Positions 23,703 through 33,352 of a stretch of 64,000 nt of DNA are shown piece by piece. Source of the stretch: Shewanella marinintestina. GTDB taxonomy: Bacteria; Pseudomonadota; Gammaproteobacteria; Enterobacterales; Shewanellaceae. The stretch covers positions 186,001 through 250,000 of the forward strand of contig NZ_JAKILC010000005.1 in assembly GCF_023283845.1 (NCBI RefSeq), given 5' to 3'. The number at the start of each line of letters is the position of its first letter. Positions within the stretch are counted from its first letter, which is position 1. A program made the translations under genes and the position numbers. The notes beneath the pieces were generated by a model. The model saw only the letters and a program-made list of their open reading frames with translations, had not been told where the DNA came from and made no database searches.

Positions 23703-26006
23703 ATGTTAGATAAATTAGTTAATGGATTCGAATCTTATCTATTTCGTCATAGAGCCTTTGTTATATTTTTATTTGCAGTTGCTACTGTGTTTTTGGGAAT
23801 GCAAGCTAGCAATCTAAAAATGGATGCAGCATTTGTAAAAAATATTCCGCTTAATCATAGTTATATGCAAACTTATCTTAAGCACCAAAAGCAGTTTGGC
23901 GGCGCAAATAGTATTATGGTGGCAGTTGAAGATACTAGCGGCAATATCTTTAACCCGACCTTTTTTGATGCGTTAAAAAATGTTCATGACCAACTATTCT
24001 TTATTCCTGGAGTGGATAGGGCACAAGTCAAATCGTTATTTTCACCATCAACTCGATTTACTGAAGTCGTTGAAGATGGATTTGCCGGTGGACCGGTGAT
24101 CCCAGCTGATTTTTCAACTACAGAATATGGTCTAAAAGTTGTTCGAGGTAATATTGAGAAAGCAGGTATTGTTGGGCGATTGATTGCCGAAGATTATTCT
24201 GCTGCAATGGTAAGTGCTCAGCTAATGGACTTTGACCCTCAAACTGGTGAGGCTCTGGATACCTTAGCTTTTGCTGCACAGCTGGAAAAAGAGTTACGTG
24301 AGCAATACGAAACTGATGAAATTAAAATTCATATTATTGGCTTTGCTAAAATGGCGGGAGATGTAGCCGATGGTGCAAAAGGCGTATTACTGTTTTTCTT
24401 AATTGCTATTTTAGTCACCGCGGTCATGGTGTACTTCTTTTCTAAATCAGTCGCCTTAACAATTCTACCTTTGGTTTGTAGCCTTATAGCTGTGGTATGG
24501 CAGTTAGGCTTATTAACTGTGGTTGGTTTTGGTTTAGATCCCATGTCGATTCTTATTCCATTTTTGGTATTTGCAATTGGTGTAAGCCATAGTGTGCAGA
24601 TGATTAATGCTGTGAGGCGACGTGTGACTGATGGTCAGTCAACGAAAGCTGCCGCAGCGTTAGCGTTTAGAAGTTTATTGATCCCAGGTGGTGTTGCGTT
24701 GTTGTCCGATACCATTGGCTTTATGACTTTACTCGCGATTGATATCGGTATTATCCGCGAGCTGGCAATATCGGCTTCATTAGGTGTAGCAGTCATTATT
24801 TTAACTAACTTGATGCTGTTGCCACTTTTAATCTCATTTACTACGGTAACACCAAATAAAGAAATTAAAGATAAACCCGGCAATAATATTTGGTTAACAC
24901 TGTCTAAATTTGCTACGCCTAAATATGCAATTTGGGTCTTGGCTATTACAGCGGTGCTTTATGGTGTTGGTCTACAGCAAGCCAATAAAATGAAAATAGG
25001 TGACTTGCAAGGTGGTGCACCAGCACTGCATCTAGATTCACGCTATAACCAAGATACCTTTTTCATTACAGACAAGTTTTCAATCACCACTGATGTGATG
25101 ACCATTATCGTAGAGGCTTTTCCTGAGGCATGTACTTATCATTCAGTACTTACTGAGATCGATGAGTTTGAATGGCAGGTTAGTAATACGCCGGGTGTTG
25201 AAGCAACAGCAAGTCTTGCATCGGTTGCTAAACGTGTTAATTCTGGTTTTAACGAAGGAAATCCTAAGTGGAGCGTCTTACCACGTACAACAGCCAGCTT
25301 AGTACAAGCTGTAGGGCGAGTGCCAACAACTTCAGGACTGTTAAATAGCGACTGCTCGGTAATGCCTGTGTACTTGTTCTTGAAAGATCATAAAGCAGAA
25401 ACTATTGAAGTTGTCATCGAGAAAGTAAACCAGCTACAACAGCAAATGAATAGTGACAAACTGCAGTTTAAGTTAGCTTCTGGCCCCGTAGGTGTTATGG
25501 CTGCAACCAATGAAGCAGTGGCTGAAGCACAGTTACCTATGATGCTGTATGTCTATGGTGCAGTGTTTATTTTGTGCCTTATTAGTTTCCGTTCTTTAAG
25601 AGCGACAATTGCCGTGATTTTGCCGCTTTACGTGGTGTCTACCTTGGCTCAGGCATTAATGACTCAACTTGATATTGGTTTGGCTGTCAGTACATTACCT
25701 GTTATTGCGCTGGGTGTCGGTATTGGTGTTGACTACGGTATTTATATCTTATCTACCATGGCGGTTCGTCTGCGTGATGGTATGCCAGTGCAGCAGGCCT
25801 ATTATGAAGCTTTGGTTGAGCGAGGTAGTGCAGTGATATTTACCGGACTGACATTAGCGATTGGTGTGAGTACTTGGTTCTTCTCTGCGCTCAAGTTCCA
25901 AATGGATATGGGAATATTGTTAACCTTCATGTTTTTGGTAAATATGTTGGGGGCAATAATTATACTCCCAGCAATTGCGGCTATTTTTTGGCGGCAGCCC
26001 AAGTAG
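23703..26006 (+). CDS. RND superfamily (MMPL-type) exporter
   Basis: This inner-membrane transporter of 767 residues is of the single-chain COG1033 type, relatives of which include the hopanoid exporter HpnN. It has two repeated halves, each with one leading helix, a large periplasmic loop (about residues 40-215 and 420-610) and five further helices. Conserved intramembrane patches are FAIGVSHSVQMINAV (around residue 291) and GVGIGVDYGIYILS (around residue 675), where the latter carries the expected acidic residue. It is the last gene of the cluster and is followed by a strong terminator. The substrate is unknown; hydrophobic or lipid cargo is inferred from family. Confidence 0.87.
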   Translation: MLDKLVNGFESYLFRHRAFVIFLFAVATVFLGMQASNLKMDAAFVKNIPLNHSYMQTYLKHQKQFGGANSIMVAVEDTSGNIFNPTFFDALKNVHDQLFFIPGVDRAQVKSLFSPSTRFTEVVEDGFAGGPVIPADFSTTEYGLKVVRGNIEKAGIVGRLIAEDYSAAMVSAQLMDFDPQTGEALDTLAFAAQLEKELREQYETDEIKIHIIGFAKMAGDVADGAKGVLLFFLIAILVTAVMVYFFSKSVALTILPLVCSLIAVVWQLGLLTVVGFGLDPMSILIPFLVFAIGVSHSVQMINAVRRRVTDGQSTKAAAALAFRSLLIPGGVALLSDTIGFMTLLAIDIGIIRELAISASLGVAVIILTNLMLLPLLISFTTVTPNKEIKDKPGNNIWLTLSKFATPKYAIWVLAITAVLYGVGLQQANKMKIGDLQGGAPALHLDSRYNQDTFFITDKFSITTDVMTIIVEAFPEACTYHSVLTEIDEFEWQVSNTPGVEATASLASVAKRVNSGFNEGNPKWSVLPRTTASLVQAVGRVPTTSGLLNSDCSVMPVYLFLKDHKAETIEVVIEKVNQLQQQMNSDKLQFKLASGPVGVMAATNEAVAEAQLPMMLYVYGAVFILCLISFRSLRATIAVILPLYVVSTLAQALMTQLDIGLAVSTLPVIALGVGIGVDYGIYILSTMAVRLRDGMPVQQAYYEALVERGSAVIFTGLTLAIGVSTWFFSALKFQMDMGILLTFMFLVNMLGAIIILPAIAAIFWRQPK

Positions 26007-26014
26007 AGTCTACT

Positions 26015-26042
26015 AAAGAGGAGCATTAGCTCCTCTTTTTTT
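26015..26042 (+). terminator. Rho-independent terminator after the RND gene
   Basis: AAAGAGGAGC/GCTCCTCTTT with an ATTA loop is followed by further T residues. It closes the four-gene export cluster. Confidence 0.92.
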
Positions 26043-26174
26043 ATGCATAAAAACACGTAATATACGATTGTTATGTCAGAGATGTGAATGAAATCGCTGT
26101 CAGGTTAAATTCGATGAGGATGTACCACTAAAATAGTTCTCGAAATATGGCGAGTTTAGTAATAAACTTCGCGC

Positions 26175-26190
26175 TATGACCTAGGTCACA
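26175..26190 (+). promoter_or_regulatory. CRP-like binding site upstream of gdhB
   Basis: TATGACCTAGGTCACA agrees with the CRP consensus TGTGATCTAGATCACA at 13 of 16 positions and has a perfect TGACCTAGGTCA core. It lies 78 bases upstream of the gdhB start, a reasonable place for carbon control of a catabolic glutamate dehydrogenase. Binding is inferred from sequence only. Confidence 0.6.
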
Positions 26191-26267
26191 AAAATAGGCT
26201 CAGGTCGGTTTAAGAAGCATCCATAAAAATTAAAAAGCGCTGCCATAGCCCCTAAGGAAATAGCAAC

Positions 26268-29200
26268 ATGGCCTTGAAAGATGCAATGCCTTCAGTACTG
26301 CTCGAAAATGTAGTCACCCTAATTCACGCTAAAGTACCTAATACACAAGCAAAGCAAGTAGAACAGTTCGCTACTTGTCTCTATGCGCACATGTCGAAAG
26401 ACGACCTCAATGCACGCAATGACAGTGATCTATACGGCGCTGTTTTAAGTCAATGGAATGCGCTGAACAAGACCTCCGTCGGGGAAGGTCATATCAGAGT
26501 ATTTAATCCAAGTCAGTCTAAGCATGGCTGGCAATCAAGTCATTCAATTATAGAAATTATCCAACCAGATATGCCATTTTTGGTTGATTCTGTTGGCATG
26601 GCGCTAAACCGACTCGGTATTACTGCACATATGATGCTGCACACGCCAATGGCGATTGAGCGTCATGACGGTAAAGTGACGAAAGTGAGTTATAGCTCTG
26701 ATGATCAACATAACGTCGATAAAGTCGCTGTATTTTTAATAGAGATTGATCGCCAAAGCAGTGACGCAGATATTAAAGCACTGACAAAAGAAATTGAATC
26801 AGTTATAGACGATGTAGGCGCGGCTGTTAACGATTGGGAAGCGATGTCTCAAAAGCTAAGTGATACGATTGCTGAGTTAGAGAATCGTCCATACCCAGGT
26901 ACAAAAGAAGAGTTAAGCGAGGCAAAAAACTTTCTTTCGTATCTAAATGATCATCACCTTACTTTGCTTGGTTACCGTCGTTATGACCTTCATAAAGTTG
27001 AAGGTGATCTTGAATTAATAGCGGATAAGTCAACGAGTTTAGGTTTAATGACTAAGTCAGCTAAAGCCAAAACAGAAACTGGACTCTTACTGTCTAACTT
27101 CTCGGCTAGTGCCCGTAAAGAAGCACTTGATAGCAGCTTGTTAGTACTCACTAAAAGTAGCGAAAAAAGTCGAGTTCATCGTCCAGCATATGTTGATTAT
27201 ATTGGTGTTAAGCGTTTTGATGAACAGGGTAACGTTGTTGGTGAAGACCGATTTATTGGCCTTTATGCATCAAACTTATATAACCGTAGCCCACGCGAAA
27301 TTCCATTGCTAGCTCAAAAAGTGCAACGAGTGTTAGATAACTCAGGTCTTACACCACGCTCTCATGATTATAAAGCGTTGATGCATATTCTTGAGACACT
27401 TCCACGTGATGAGCTTATCCAAGCGAGCGTTGAGCAATTAGCATCAATTGCCCGCGGTGTGCTTGAAATGCAAGACCGCGACAAACTGAAATTGTTTGTT
27501 CGTAAAGATGGGTTTGGTCGTTTCTTCTCTTGCTTAGTTTATGTATCAAAAGATAGATATAACACCAAGTTACGTGAAGATACTCAACGTATTCTTGCGC
27601 AACATTTTGAAAGTAGTGAAGACGTTGAATTTACCACTTATTTCTCTGAATCGACTTTGGCTAGAACGCATTACATTATCAAAGTTGACAATAATAATAT
27701 GGACGTCGATGTGGCAGCGATTGAGAATAATTTGACAGAAGCAGCGCGCTCTTGGGAAGACAAACTTGCCAGTGCCGTCATTAGCGCTCAGGGCGAAGAG
27801 CTAGGTAACAGTTTAATTAAGCGTTACGTTGACGCTTTCCCGCGTAGTTATAAAGAAGATGTATTACCAAGCTCATCGGTCGTAGATATTCAGCATCTTG
27901 AAGAGCTGGATGATGACCATAAATTGGGTATGCTATTTTATCAGCCGCAAGAAACGGCGCTGAATGATAACAAGGTACGCTTAAAACTATTCCATAAAGA
28001 TGAACCTATTCATCTTTCTGATGTGTTGCCAATGCTGGAAAACTTCGGTCTTAGAGTCATCAATGAAAGACCTTATGAAGTTAAAACTGCTGATGGTGCA
28101 ACATATTGGATTTTAGACTTCTTAATGACAACTCAAAACGTTGCATCTGATGATCTAGCTGACAGCCAAGAGCGCTTCCAAACTGCATTGTCTCAAGTGT
28201 GGAAAAAAGAGCTAGAAGATGATGGCTTTAACCGTTTAGTGCTTTCTACCGGATTAACCGGACGAGAAGTATCAGTACTACGTGCATACGCTAAGTACAT
28301 GCGCCAAATCGACTCTACATTTAGCCAAGCATACATTGAAGAAACTTTCTCAAGTTACCCGCAGATTGCAGATCTACTGGTTAAAATGTATATCCGCAAA
28401 TTTAACCCTAAGTTAAAGACTCGGACGCTAAACAAGTTTCTTGAACAGATAGATCTTCGTCTAGAAGACGTATCTAGCTTAGATGATGACCGTATTATCC
28501 GTCGTTACTTAGACTTAATTAACGCGACTAATCGCACCAATTTCTATCAAGTTGCTGACTCTGGTCTACCTAAGTCATATATCTCGTTCAAATTTGAACC
28601 AGCTTTGATCCCAGAGATGCCTAAGCCATTACCAAAGTATGAAATCTTTGTGTATTCACCGCGTGTTGAAGGTGTACACCTTCGTGGTGGTAAAGTGGCA
28701 CGTGGTGGTCTGCGCTGGTCTGATAGACGTGAAGATTTCCGTACAGAAGTATTGGGTCTAGTTAAAGCGCAACAAGTTAAAAACACCGTAATCGTTCCAG
28801 TAGGTGCAAAAGGTGGGTTTGTTTGTAAGCAACTGCCGACCGATGGCAACCGTGAAGCGTTTTTTGCTGAAGGGCAAGAATGTTACCGTTTATTTATTCG
28901 TGGTCTGCTTGATATCAGCGACAACATTATCAACGGCGACGTTATTGCACCAGAAAATGTGGTTCGTCATGATGAAGATGATCCATATTTAGTTGTTGCA
29001 GCAGATAAAGGTACTGCAACATTTTCTGATATCGCAAACGAAATTGCGATTGAGTACAATTTCTGGCTAGGTGATGCGTTTGCTTCTGGTGGTAGTAATG
29101 GTTATGACCATAAGAAGATGGGCATTACAGCTCGCGGTGCATGGGAATCTGTTAAGCGTCATTTCCGTGAAATGGGCGTTAACTGCCAAACCACAGATTT

Positions 29201-31112
29201 TACCTGTTTAGCCGTTGGTGATATGGCTGGTGATGTATTTGGTAATGGTATGTTGTTGTCTAAACATACACGCCTAGTGGCTGCATTTAACCATATGCAT
29301 ATCTTCATTGACCCAAATCCTGATGCTGCAACCAGCTACGTTGAGCGTGAGCGTTTGTTCGCATTGCCTCGTTCAAGCTGGGAAGATTATAACCAGGAGC
29401 TTATCTCTAAAGGTGGCGGTATATTCTTACGTTCTGCTAAGTCAATTCCATTGTCTGCAGAGATGAAGAAAATGCTTGGTACGCAAAAAGCGTCAATGGC
29501 ACCATTAGAGTTGCTGAAAGAACTGCTTAAAATGCAGGTCGATCTTATCTGGAATGGTGGTATTGGTACTTACGTTAAAGCGACGAGTGAAACTCATGTT
29601 GAAGTTGGCGACCGTGCTAATGATGCTATTCGTGTAAACGGCAATGAAGTACAAGCCAAGATTATTGGTGAAGGCGGTAACTTAGGTTGTACTCAGTTAG
29701 GTCGTATTGAATACTGCGCGAATGGCGGCCGTATGAACACGGACTTTGTCGATAACGTCGGTGGTGTAGACTGCTCTGATAACGAAGTTAACATCAAGAT
29801 CTTGCTAAATGCTCTAGTCGCAGATGGCGAGATGACATTGAAGCAGCGCAATCGTTTACTAGAAGATATGACTGATGAAGTCAGTCGTATTGTTCTACAA
29901 GATTGTAAAGATCAGACTCGCACTATTTCGGTAACCCAAGTGCGTGGCGCTGAGCAGCTTAAAGAACAGATCCGTTTTATTCACTATCTTGAAAAAGAAG
30001 GCAAGTTAGATAGAGCGCTTGAATTCTTACCCAATGAAGATGAATTGGCTGATAGATTAGTCAACGGTAAGTCACTAACGCGTCCAGAACTATCAGTACT
30101 TGTTGCTTACGCTAAAATGGTGCTTAAAGAGCAGCTGTTAACTTCAGAAATTACTGAAGACAGTTTCTTAAGTCAGCTATTAGTTGAATACTTCCCTAAG
30201 CAATTGCAAGAAAAGTACACAGCAAATATGGCATCGCATCCGTTAAGAGGTGAAATTATTGCCACATCGTTAGCTAATGAACTAGTTAATGATATGGGAC
30301 TTAATTTCGTGCAACGTATGCAAGATGAGACAGGTGCCTCAGTAGCTGAAGCGGCTATCTGTTACACTATGGCTCGCGAAGTATTTGGTTTAGCTGATTT
30401 AACTAAGTCCATTACAGATTTGAACGGTGTTATACCTGCAGTTGTTCAATGCGAAATGTTACATCAGTTAAGACGTAACATTCGTCGTGCGAGCCGTTGG
30501 TTCATGCGACACCGTAATCGTAATTTGAATATCGAGCAAACGATTGCGTTCTTCAAGCCAGTATTTGATGAGTTAAAAGCTAGCGTTCATCAGTATATGG
30601 TAAATGAAGAAGTTGAAGGTATTCGCGCCGAGTCGAATGCATTGATTAAAGAGGGTGTGCCAGAGGATGTCGCGATGGTTGTCGCAAATGTCAGCACCTT
30701 GTTCTCTGCACTTGATATTGCTCAAATCTGTGAATCTGAAAACAAGCCAGTTCCTTTGGTTGCTGAAACTTACTTTAAGCTTGGTGCAAGTGTAGATTTA
30801 CACTGGTTCCTTGAGCAGATAAGTGCACAACCGGTGAGTAATCACTGGCAAGCATTGGCGAGAGCAGCCTTTAGAGAAGAGCTTGATTGGCAACAGCGTT
30901 CATTAAGTTCTGTGGTGTTAAGAACTTGTACTGAAAGCTGCGATGCAAACAAGATTATTTCAGAATGGATTGGGGCAAATCAAAGCCTACTGGAACGTTG
31001 GTTCCATATGCTGGCTGACTTCAAGACTTCGCAAAGCCATGAGTTTGCAAAGTTCTCTGTAGCCTTACGTGAACTTAATCTTCTGATCCTTCATTGTGAA
31101 GGACAAAAGTAA
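26268..31112 (+). CDS. gdhB: NAD-dependent glutamate dehydrogenase, large (180 kDa) class
   Basis: This cytoplasmic enzyme oxidises glutamate to 2-oxoglutarate and ammonia with NAD, so it is catabolic. At 1,614 residues it has the size of the large GDH class of Pseudomonas and Streptomyces. The catalytic region lies near residues 800-1,200, including VPVGAKGGFVCKQLP with the substrate lysine and FTCLAVGDMAGDVFGNGML for the dinucleotide fold; long N- and C-terminal regulatory domains flank it. AAGGAA precedes the ATG. It forms a single-gene unit between two terminators, with the CRP-like site upstream. Confidence 0.95.
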   Translation: MALKDAMPSVLLENVVTLIHAKVPNTQAKQVEQFATCLYAHMSKDDLNARNDSDLYGAVLSQWNALNKTSVGEGHIRVFNPSQSKHGWQSSHSIIEIIQPDMPFLVDSVGMALNRLGITAHMMLHTPMAIERHDGKVTKVSYSSDDQHNVDKVAVFLIEIDRQSSDADIKALTKEIESVIDDVGAAVNDWEAMSQKLSDTIAELENRPYPGTKEELSEAKNFLSYLNDHHLTLLGYRRYDLHKVEGDLELIADKSTSLGLMTKSAKAKTETGLLLSNFSASARKEALDSSLLVLTKSSEKSRVHRPAYVDYIGVKRFDEQGNVVGEDRFIGLYASNLYNRSPREIPLLAQKVQRVLDNSGLTPRSHDYKALMHILETLPRDELIQASVEQLASIARGVLEMQDRDKLKLFVRKDGFGRFFSCLVYVSKDRYNTKLREDTQRILAQHFESSEDVEFTTYFSESTLARTHYIIKVDNNNMDVDVAAIENNLTEAARSWEDKLASAVISAQGEELGNSLIKRYVDAFPRSYKEDVLPSSSVVDIQHLEELDDDHKLGMLFYQPQETALNDNKVRLKLFHKDEPIHLSDVLPMLENFGLRVINERPYEVKTADGATYWILDFLMTTQNVASDDLADSQERFQTALSQVWKKELEDDGFNRLVLSTGLTGREVSVLRAYAKYMRQIDSTFSQAYIEETFSSYPQIADLLVKMYIRKFNPKLKTRTLNKFLEQIDLRLEDVSSLDDDRIIRRYLDLINATNRTNFYQVADSGLPKSYISFKFEPALIPEMPKPLPKYEIFVYSPRVEGVHLRGGKVARGGLRWSDRREDFRTEVLGLVKAQQVKNTVIVPVGAKGGFVCKQLPTDGNREAFFAEGQECYRLFIRGLLDISDNIINGDVIAPENVVRHDEDDPYLVVAADKGTATFSDIANEIAIEYNFWLGDAFASGGSNGYDHKKMGITARGAWESVKRHFREMGVNCQTTDFTCLAVGDMAGDVFGNGMLLSKHTRLVAAFNHMHIFIDPNPDAATSYVERERLFALPRSSWEDYNQELISKGGGIFLRSAKSIPLSAEMKKMLGTQKASMAPLELLKELLKMQVDLIWNGGIGTYVKATSETHVEVGDRANDAIRVNGNEVQAKIIGEGGNLGCTQLGRIEYCANGGRMNTDFVDNVGGVDCSDNEVNIKILLNALVADGEMTLKQRNRLLEDMTDEVSRIVLQDCKDQTRTISVTQVRGAEQLKEQIRFIHYLEKEGKLDRALEFLPNEDELADRLVNGKSLTRPELSVLVAYAKMVLKEQLLTSEITEDSFLSQLLVEYFPKQLQEKYTANMASHPLRGEIIATSLANELVNDMGLNFVQRMQDETGASVAEAAICYTMAREVFGLADLTKSITDLNGVIPAVVQCEMLHQLRRNIRRASRWFMRHRNRNLNIEQTIAFFKPVFDELKASVHQYMVNEEVEGIRAESNALIKEGVPEDVAMVVANVSTLFSALDIAQICESENKPVPLVAETYFKLGASVDLHWFLEQISAQPVSNHWQALARAAFREELDWQQRSLSSVVLRTCTESCDANKIISEWIGANQSLLERWFHMLADFKTSQSHEFAKFSVALRELNLLILHCEGQK

Positions 31113-31128
31113 TCTGATATAAATCAGA

Positions 31129-31155
31129 AGCCCTGGCAAATGCCGGGGCTTTTTT
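31129..31155 (+). terminator. Rho-independent terminator after gdhB
   Basis: AGCCCTGGC/GCCGGGGCT (one G-U pair) with a short loop AAAT is followed by a T-run. It lies 17 bases before the pyrD start, so pyrD may need its own promoter or read-through. Confidence 0.9.
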
Positions 31156-31171
31156 CGGTCTAGGAGAAAGC

Positions 31172-32191
31172 ATGTTTTATAAAATCGCACAAAAGTTCAT
31201 GTTTCAGATGGATCCAGAACTAGCGCATAATTTTGCTATGAGCAGTTTAAAATCTACTGGTAATTCGCCTCTAAATTGCTTTTATGCGCAAAATATTAAG
31301 CCAGCTCCCGTTACTATGATGGGACTGACATTTCCAAACCCTGTAGGCCTTGCTGCTGGGATGGATAAAGACGGTGAGTGTATCGACGCATTTCATGCTA
31401 TGGGTTTTGGCCATATTGAAGTCGGTACAGTAACACCGCGTCCACAGCCTGGTAATGAACAACCTCGATGTTTTAGACTCAAACCCGCAAAAGCAATTAT
31501 TAATCGCATGGGCTTTAACAATAAAGGCGTCGATAACCTTGTTGAAAACCTAAAAGCTGTTAAAACAAATGCTATGGTTGGTGTGAATATTGGTAAGAAT
31601 AAAGATACGCCAGTAGAGCAGGGCAAAGAAGATTACCTTATTTGTATGGATAAGGTTTATCAATATGCGGCTTATATTGCTGTTAACATTTCATCGCCTA
31701 ACACCCCAGGTCTTAGATCGCTTCAATACGGAGATCTACTAGACGATCTTCTTGGTTCTCTTAAGCAAAAACAAACAGAGCTTGCTGAAAAACATGGTAA
31801 ATACGTACCAATTGCTTTGAAAATTGCACCTGATTTATCAAGTGAAGAGATTGAAAAGATTGCAGAAGCGCTGATTAAAAGCAACTTTGATGCGGCGATT
31901 GCAACTAATACAACACTGACTCGCGACGGAGTAAGTGGATTGTTAAATGCTAATGAAGCGGGCGGATTGAGTGGTAAACCATTGAATTCATTGTCTACTG
32001 TAGTGATTAAACAACTAGCAGACTGTCTAAAAGGTAAGTTGCCGATTATTGGTGTAGGTGGTATTAACTCTGCTGAAGATGCTTTAGATAAATTAGACGC
32101 TGGTGCAGAAATGCTTCAAATTTATACTGGTTTTATTTATCAAGGACCTCAGTTAATTAAAGATATCGTTGAAGCATATCGAATTAAATAA
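31172..32191 (+). CDS. pyrD: Dihydroorotate dehydrogenase (quinone), class 2
   Basis: PyrD oxidises dihydroorotate to orotate in pyrimidine synthesis, passing electrons to quinone at the inner membrane. The 339 residues match the membrane-associated class 2 enzyme (E. coli 336). The N-terminal amphipathic helix region precedes the barrel. FMN/substrate motifs include [23 protein letters not shown], the serine of [12 protein letters not shown], and [11 protein letters not shown]. It is followed by a terminator, then zapC, as in E. coli pyrD-zapC. Confidence 0.96.
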   Translation: MFYKIAQKFMFQMDPELAHNFAMSSLKSTGNSPLNCFYAQNIKPAPVTMMGLTFPNPVGLAAGMDKDGECIDAFHAMGFGHIEVGTVTPRPQPGNEQPRCFRLKPAKAIINRMGFNNKGVDNLVENLKAVKTNAMVGVNIGKNKDTPVEQGKEDYLICMDKVYQYAAYIAVNISSPNTPGLRSLQYGDLLDDLLGSLKQKQTELAEKHGKYVPIALKIAPDLSSEEIEKIAEALIKSNFDAAIATNTTLTRDGVSGLLNANEAGGLSGKPLNSLSTVVIKQLADCLKGKLPIIGVGGINSAEDALDKLDAGAEMLQIYTGFIYQGPQLIKDIVEAYRIK

Positions 32192-32225
32192 AGGTATTTA
32201 GATCTAATATTGTTTATTAGATCGT

Positions 32226-32270
32226 AAAACGATCATTCAGATCTATTTTAGATCGGGATGATCGTTTTTT
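32226..32270 (+). terminator. Compound rho-independent terminator after pyrD
   Basis: An outer stem ACGATCAT/ATGATCGT encloses an inner stem GATCTA/TAGATC. It is followed by TTTTTT, which marks an intrinsic terminator. Confidence 0.85.
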
Positions 32271-32365
32271 ATTTAACAAATACATTTCATTTCGAATAAA
32301 ATTTATTTTGATATTGATGAAATAATCATCTATTATCCAATTGTATCTAAATAAAGGTAAACGTT

Positions 32366-32902
32366 ATGTTATTAATGCCAAAAAGGGATTGGCAATGGGG
32401 CTATAATGAAACACACCAAGTACTCAGTGTTTCGTTAGGGGATGATATGGAGTTCTTATCACCTTATAAATTTAAGTCTCTAATACCTGATGCCAAAAAA
32501 ACAACAGAGTTTAGCGTTGAACACGCTAAATTTTATATTGATTTGGTTGACCGTTTATCAAAGTCCTTATCTTTAAATGATGCCCTCTTGGTGCAAATAG
32601 CGCTTAACGCTACCGCTGCTCATTTTTTATTAAAACCTCAGATGCCAAAATCTTGGTTCTTTAATGTGTCACATCAGTGTGTTTATAGCGAAGTTGGTAA
32701 GTTATTTCAGCTAACCACTAATGAGCATACTGTCTTGGCTATGGTGATAGAGTCGGGGTTGCAAGCCTCGTTAATGATGATTATGTCAGCAGAGTGTCGT
32801 TTAACTGATTCTAAATCGTTACTGCAATTTGAAACGATTAAAGTTATGCATGATAGGCTAGCACCATTATCTCCGTCTTTACGTCAAGTTAATGCCGCTT
32901 AA
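32366..32902 (+). CDS. zapC: Cell division protein ZapC
   Basis: ZapC binds FtsZ and promotes bundling of protofilaments at the division ring. It is 178 residues, as in E. coli (180). The N-terminus RDWQWGYNETHQVLSVSLG parallels DNWRWYYDEEHDRMMLDLA, and the block FLLKPQMPKSWFF parallels YLKPQMPKSWHF. There are no membrane segments. The location after pyrD and upstream of rlmKL is the enterobacterial order, which supports the call. AAAGGTAAACGTT precedes the ATG. Confidence 0.92.
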   Translation: MLLMPKRDWQWGYNETHQVLSVSLGDDMEFLSPYKFKSLIPDAKKTTEFSVEHAKFYIDLVDRLSKSLSLNDALLVQIALNATAAHFLLKPQMPKSWFFNVSHQCVYSEVGKLFQLTTNEHTVLAMVIESGLQASLMMIMSAECRLTDSKSLLQFETIKVMHDRLAPLSPSLRQVNAA

Positions 32903-33310
32903 ATTTTTTGGAGGGTATTTAATTCGCTAGCCCAGTAACTAGCTCTTCATTTTTATGCCTTCAGAATGAAAGTTATATAGGCTAGAGGAGCGACTCTGCT
33001 TAGTCTAATTTTTATTTAAAGTGCATTGTTAAATCTTGATTAATATCTTCACTCCCGAAAGGACGAATTGGCTACTCCCCCCTATACTGACTTTATATTG
33101 TTAATTTAAAATTAGCTAAGATGCTAAGTTAACTACCTCCGCTAAAAATTTTATATGCTTAAATATTGCATTGGTGATCATATCCGTACTTGGTGTTGAA
33201 GTTCTTCCTGCTTAATTTTGATGTCTTATAACGAATATTTCATAATATTTTTTAGGTAAAGGCTAATCGTTTTTAGGGTGGCAAATTTTTATTGATCAGT
33301 TAACGATAAG
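32903..33310. other. Non-coding interval with no recognised content
   Basis: About 400 bases separate zapC from the cyclophilin gene, which are convergent, so little promoter sequence is needed here. I find no credible ORF, tRNA or intrinsic terminator for zapC. A small inverted repeat GCTAG/CTAGC occurs near 32926-32943, and there is an isolated C-run around 33076-33081. It may be the remains of a decayed gene or an unknown RNA. Confidence 0.4.
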
Positions 33311-33346
33311 ATGGACGCCATGTACTATGCTTTTTATAGCGTCCAT
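33311..33346. terminator. Hairpin downstream of the cyclophilin gene
   Basis: ATGGACGC/GCGTCCAT forms an 8-bp stem just beyond the minus-strand stop at 33353. The U-tract is poor, so efficiency as an intrinsic terminator is uncertain. Confidence 0.5.
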
Positions 33347-33352
33347 TTAAGG

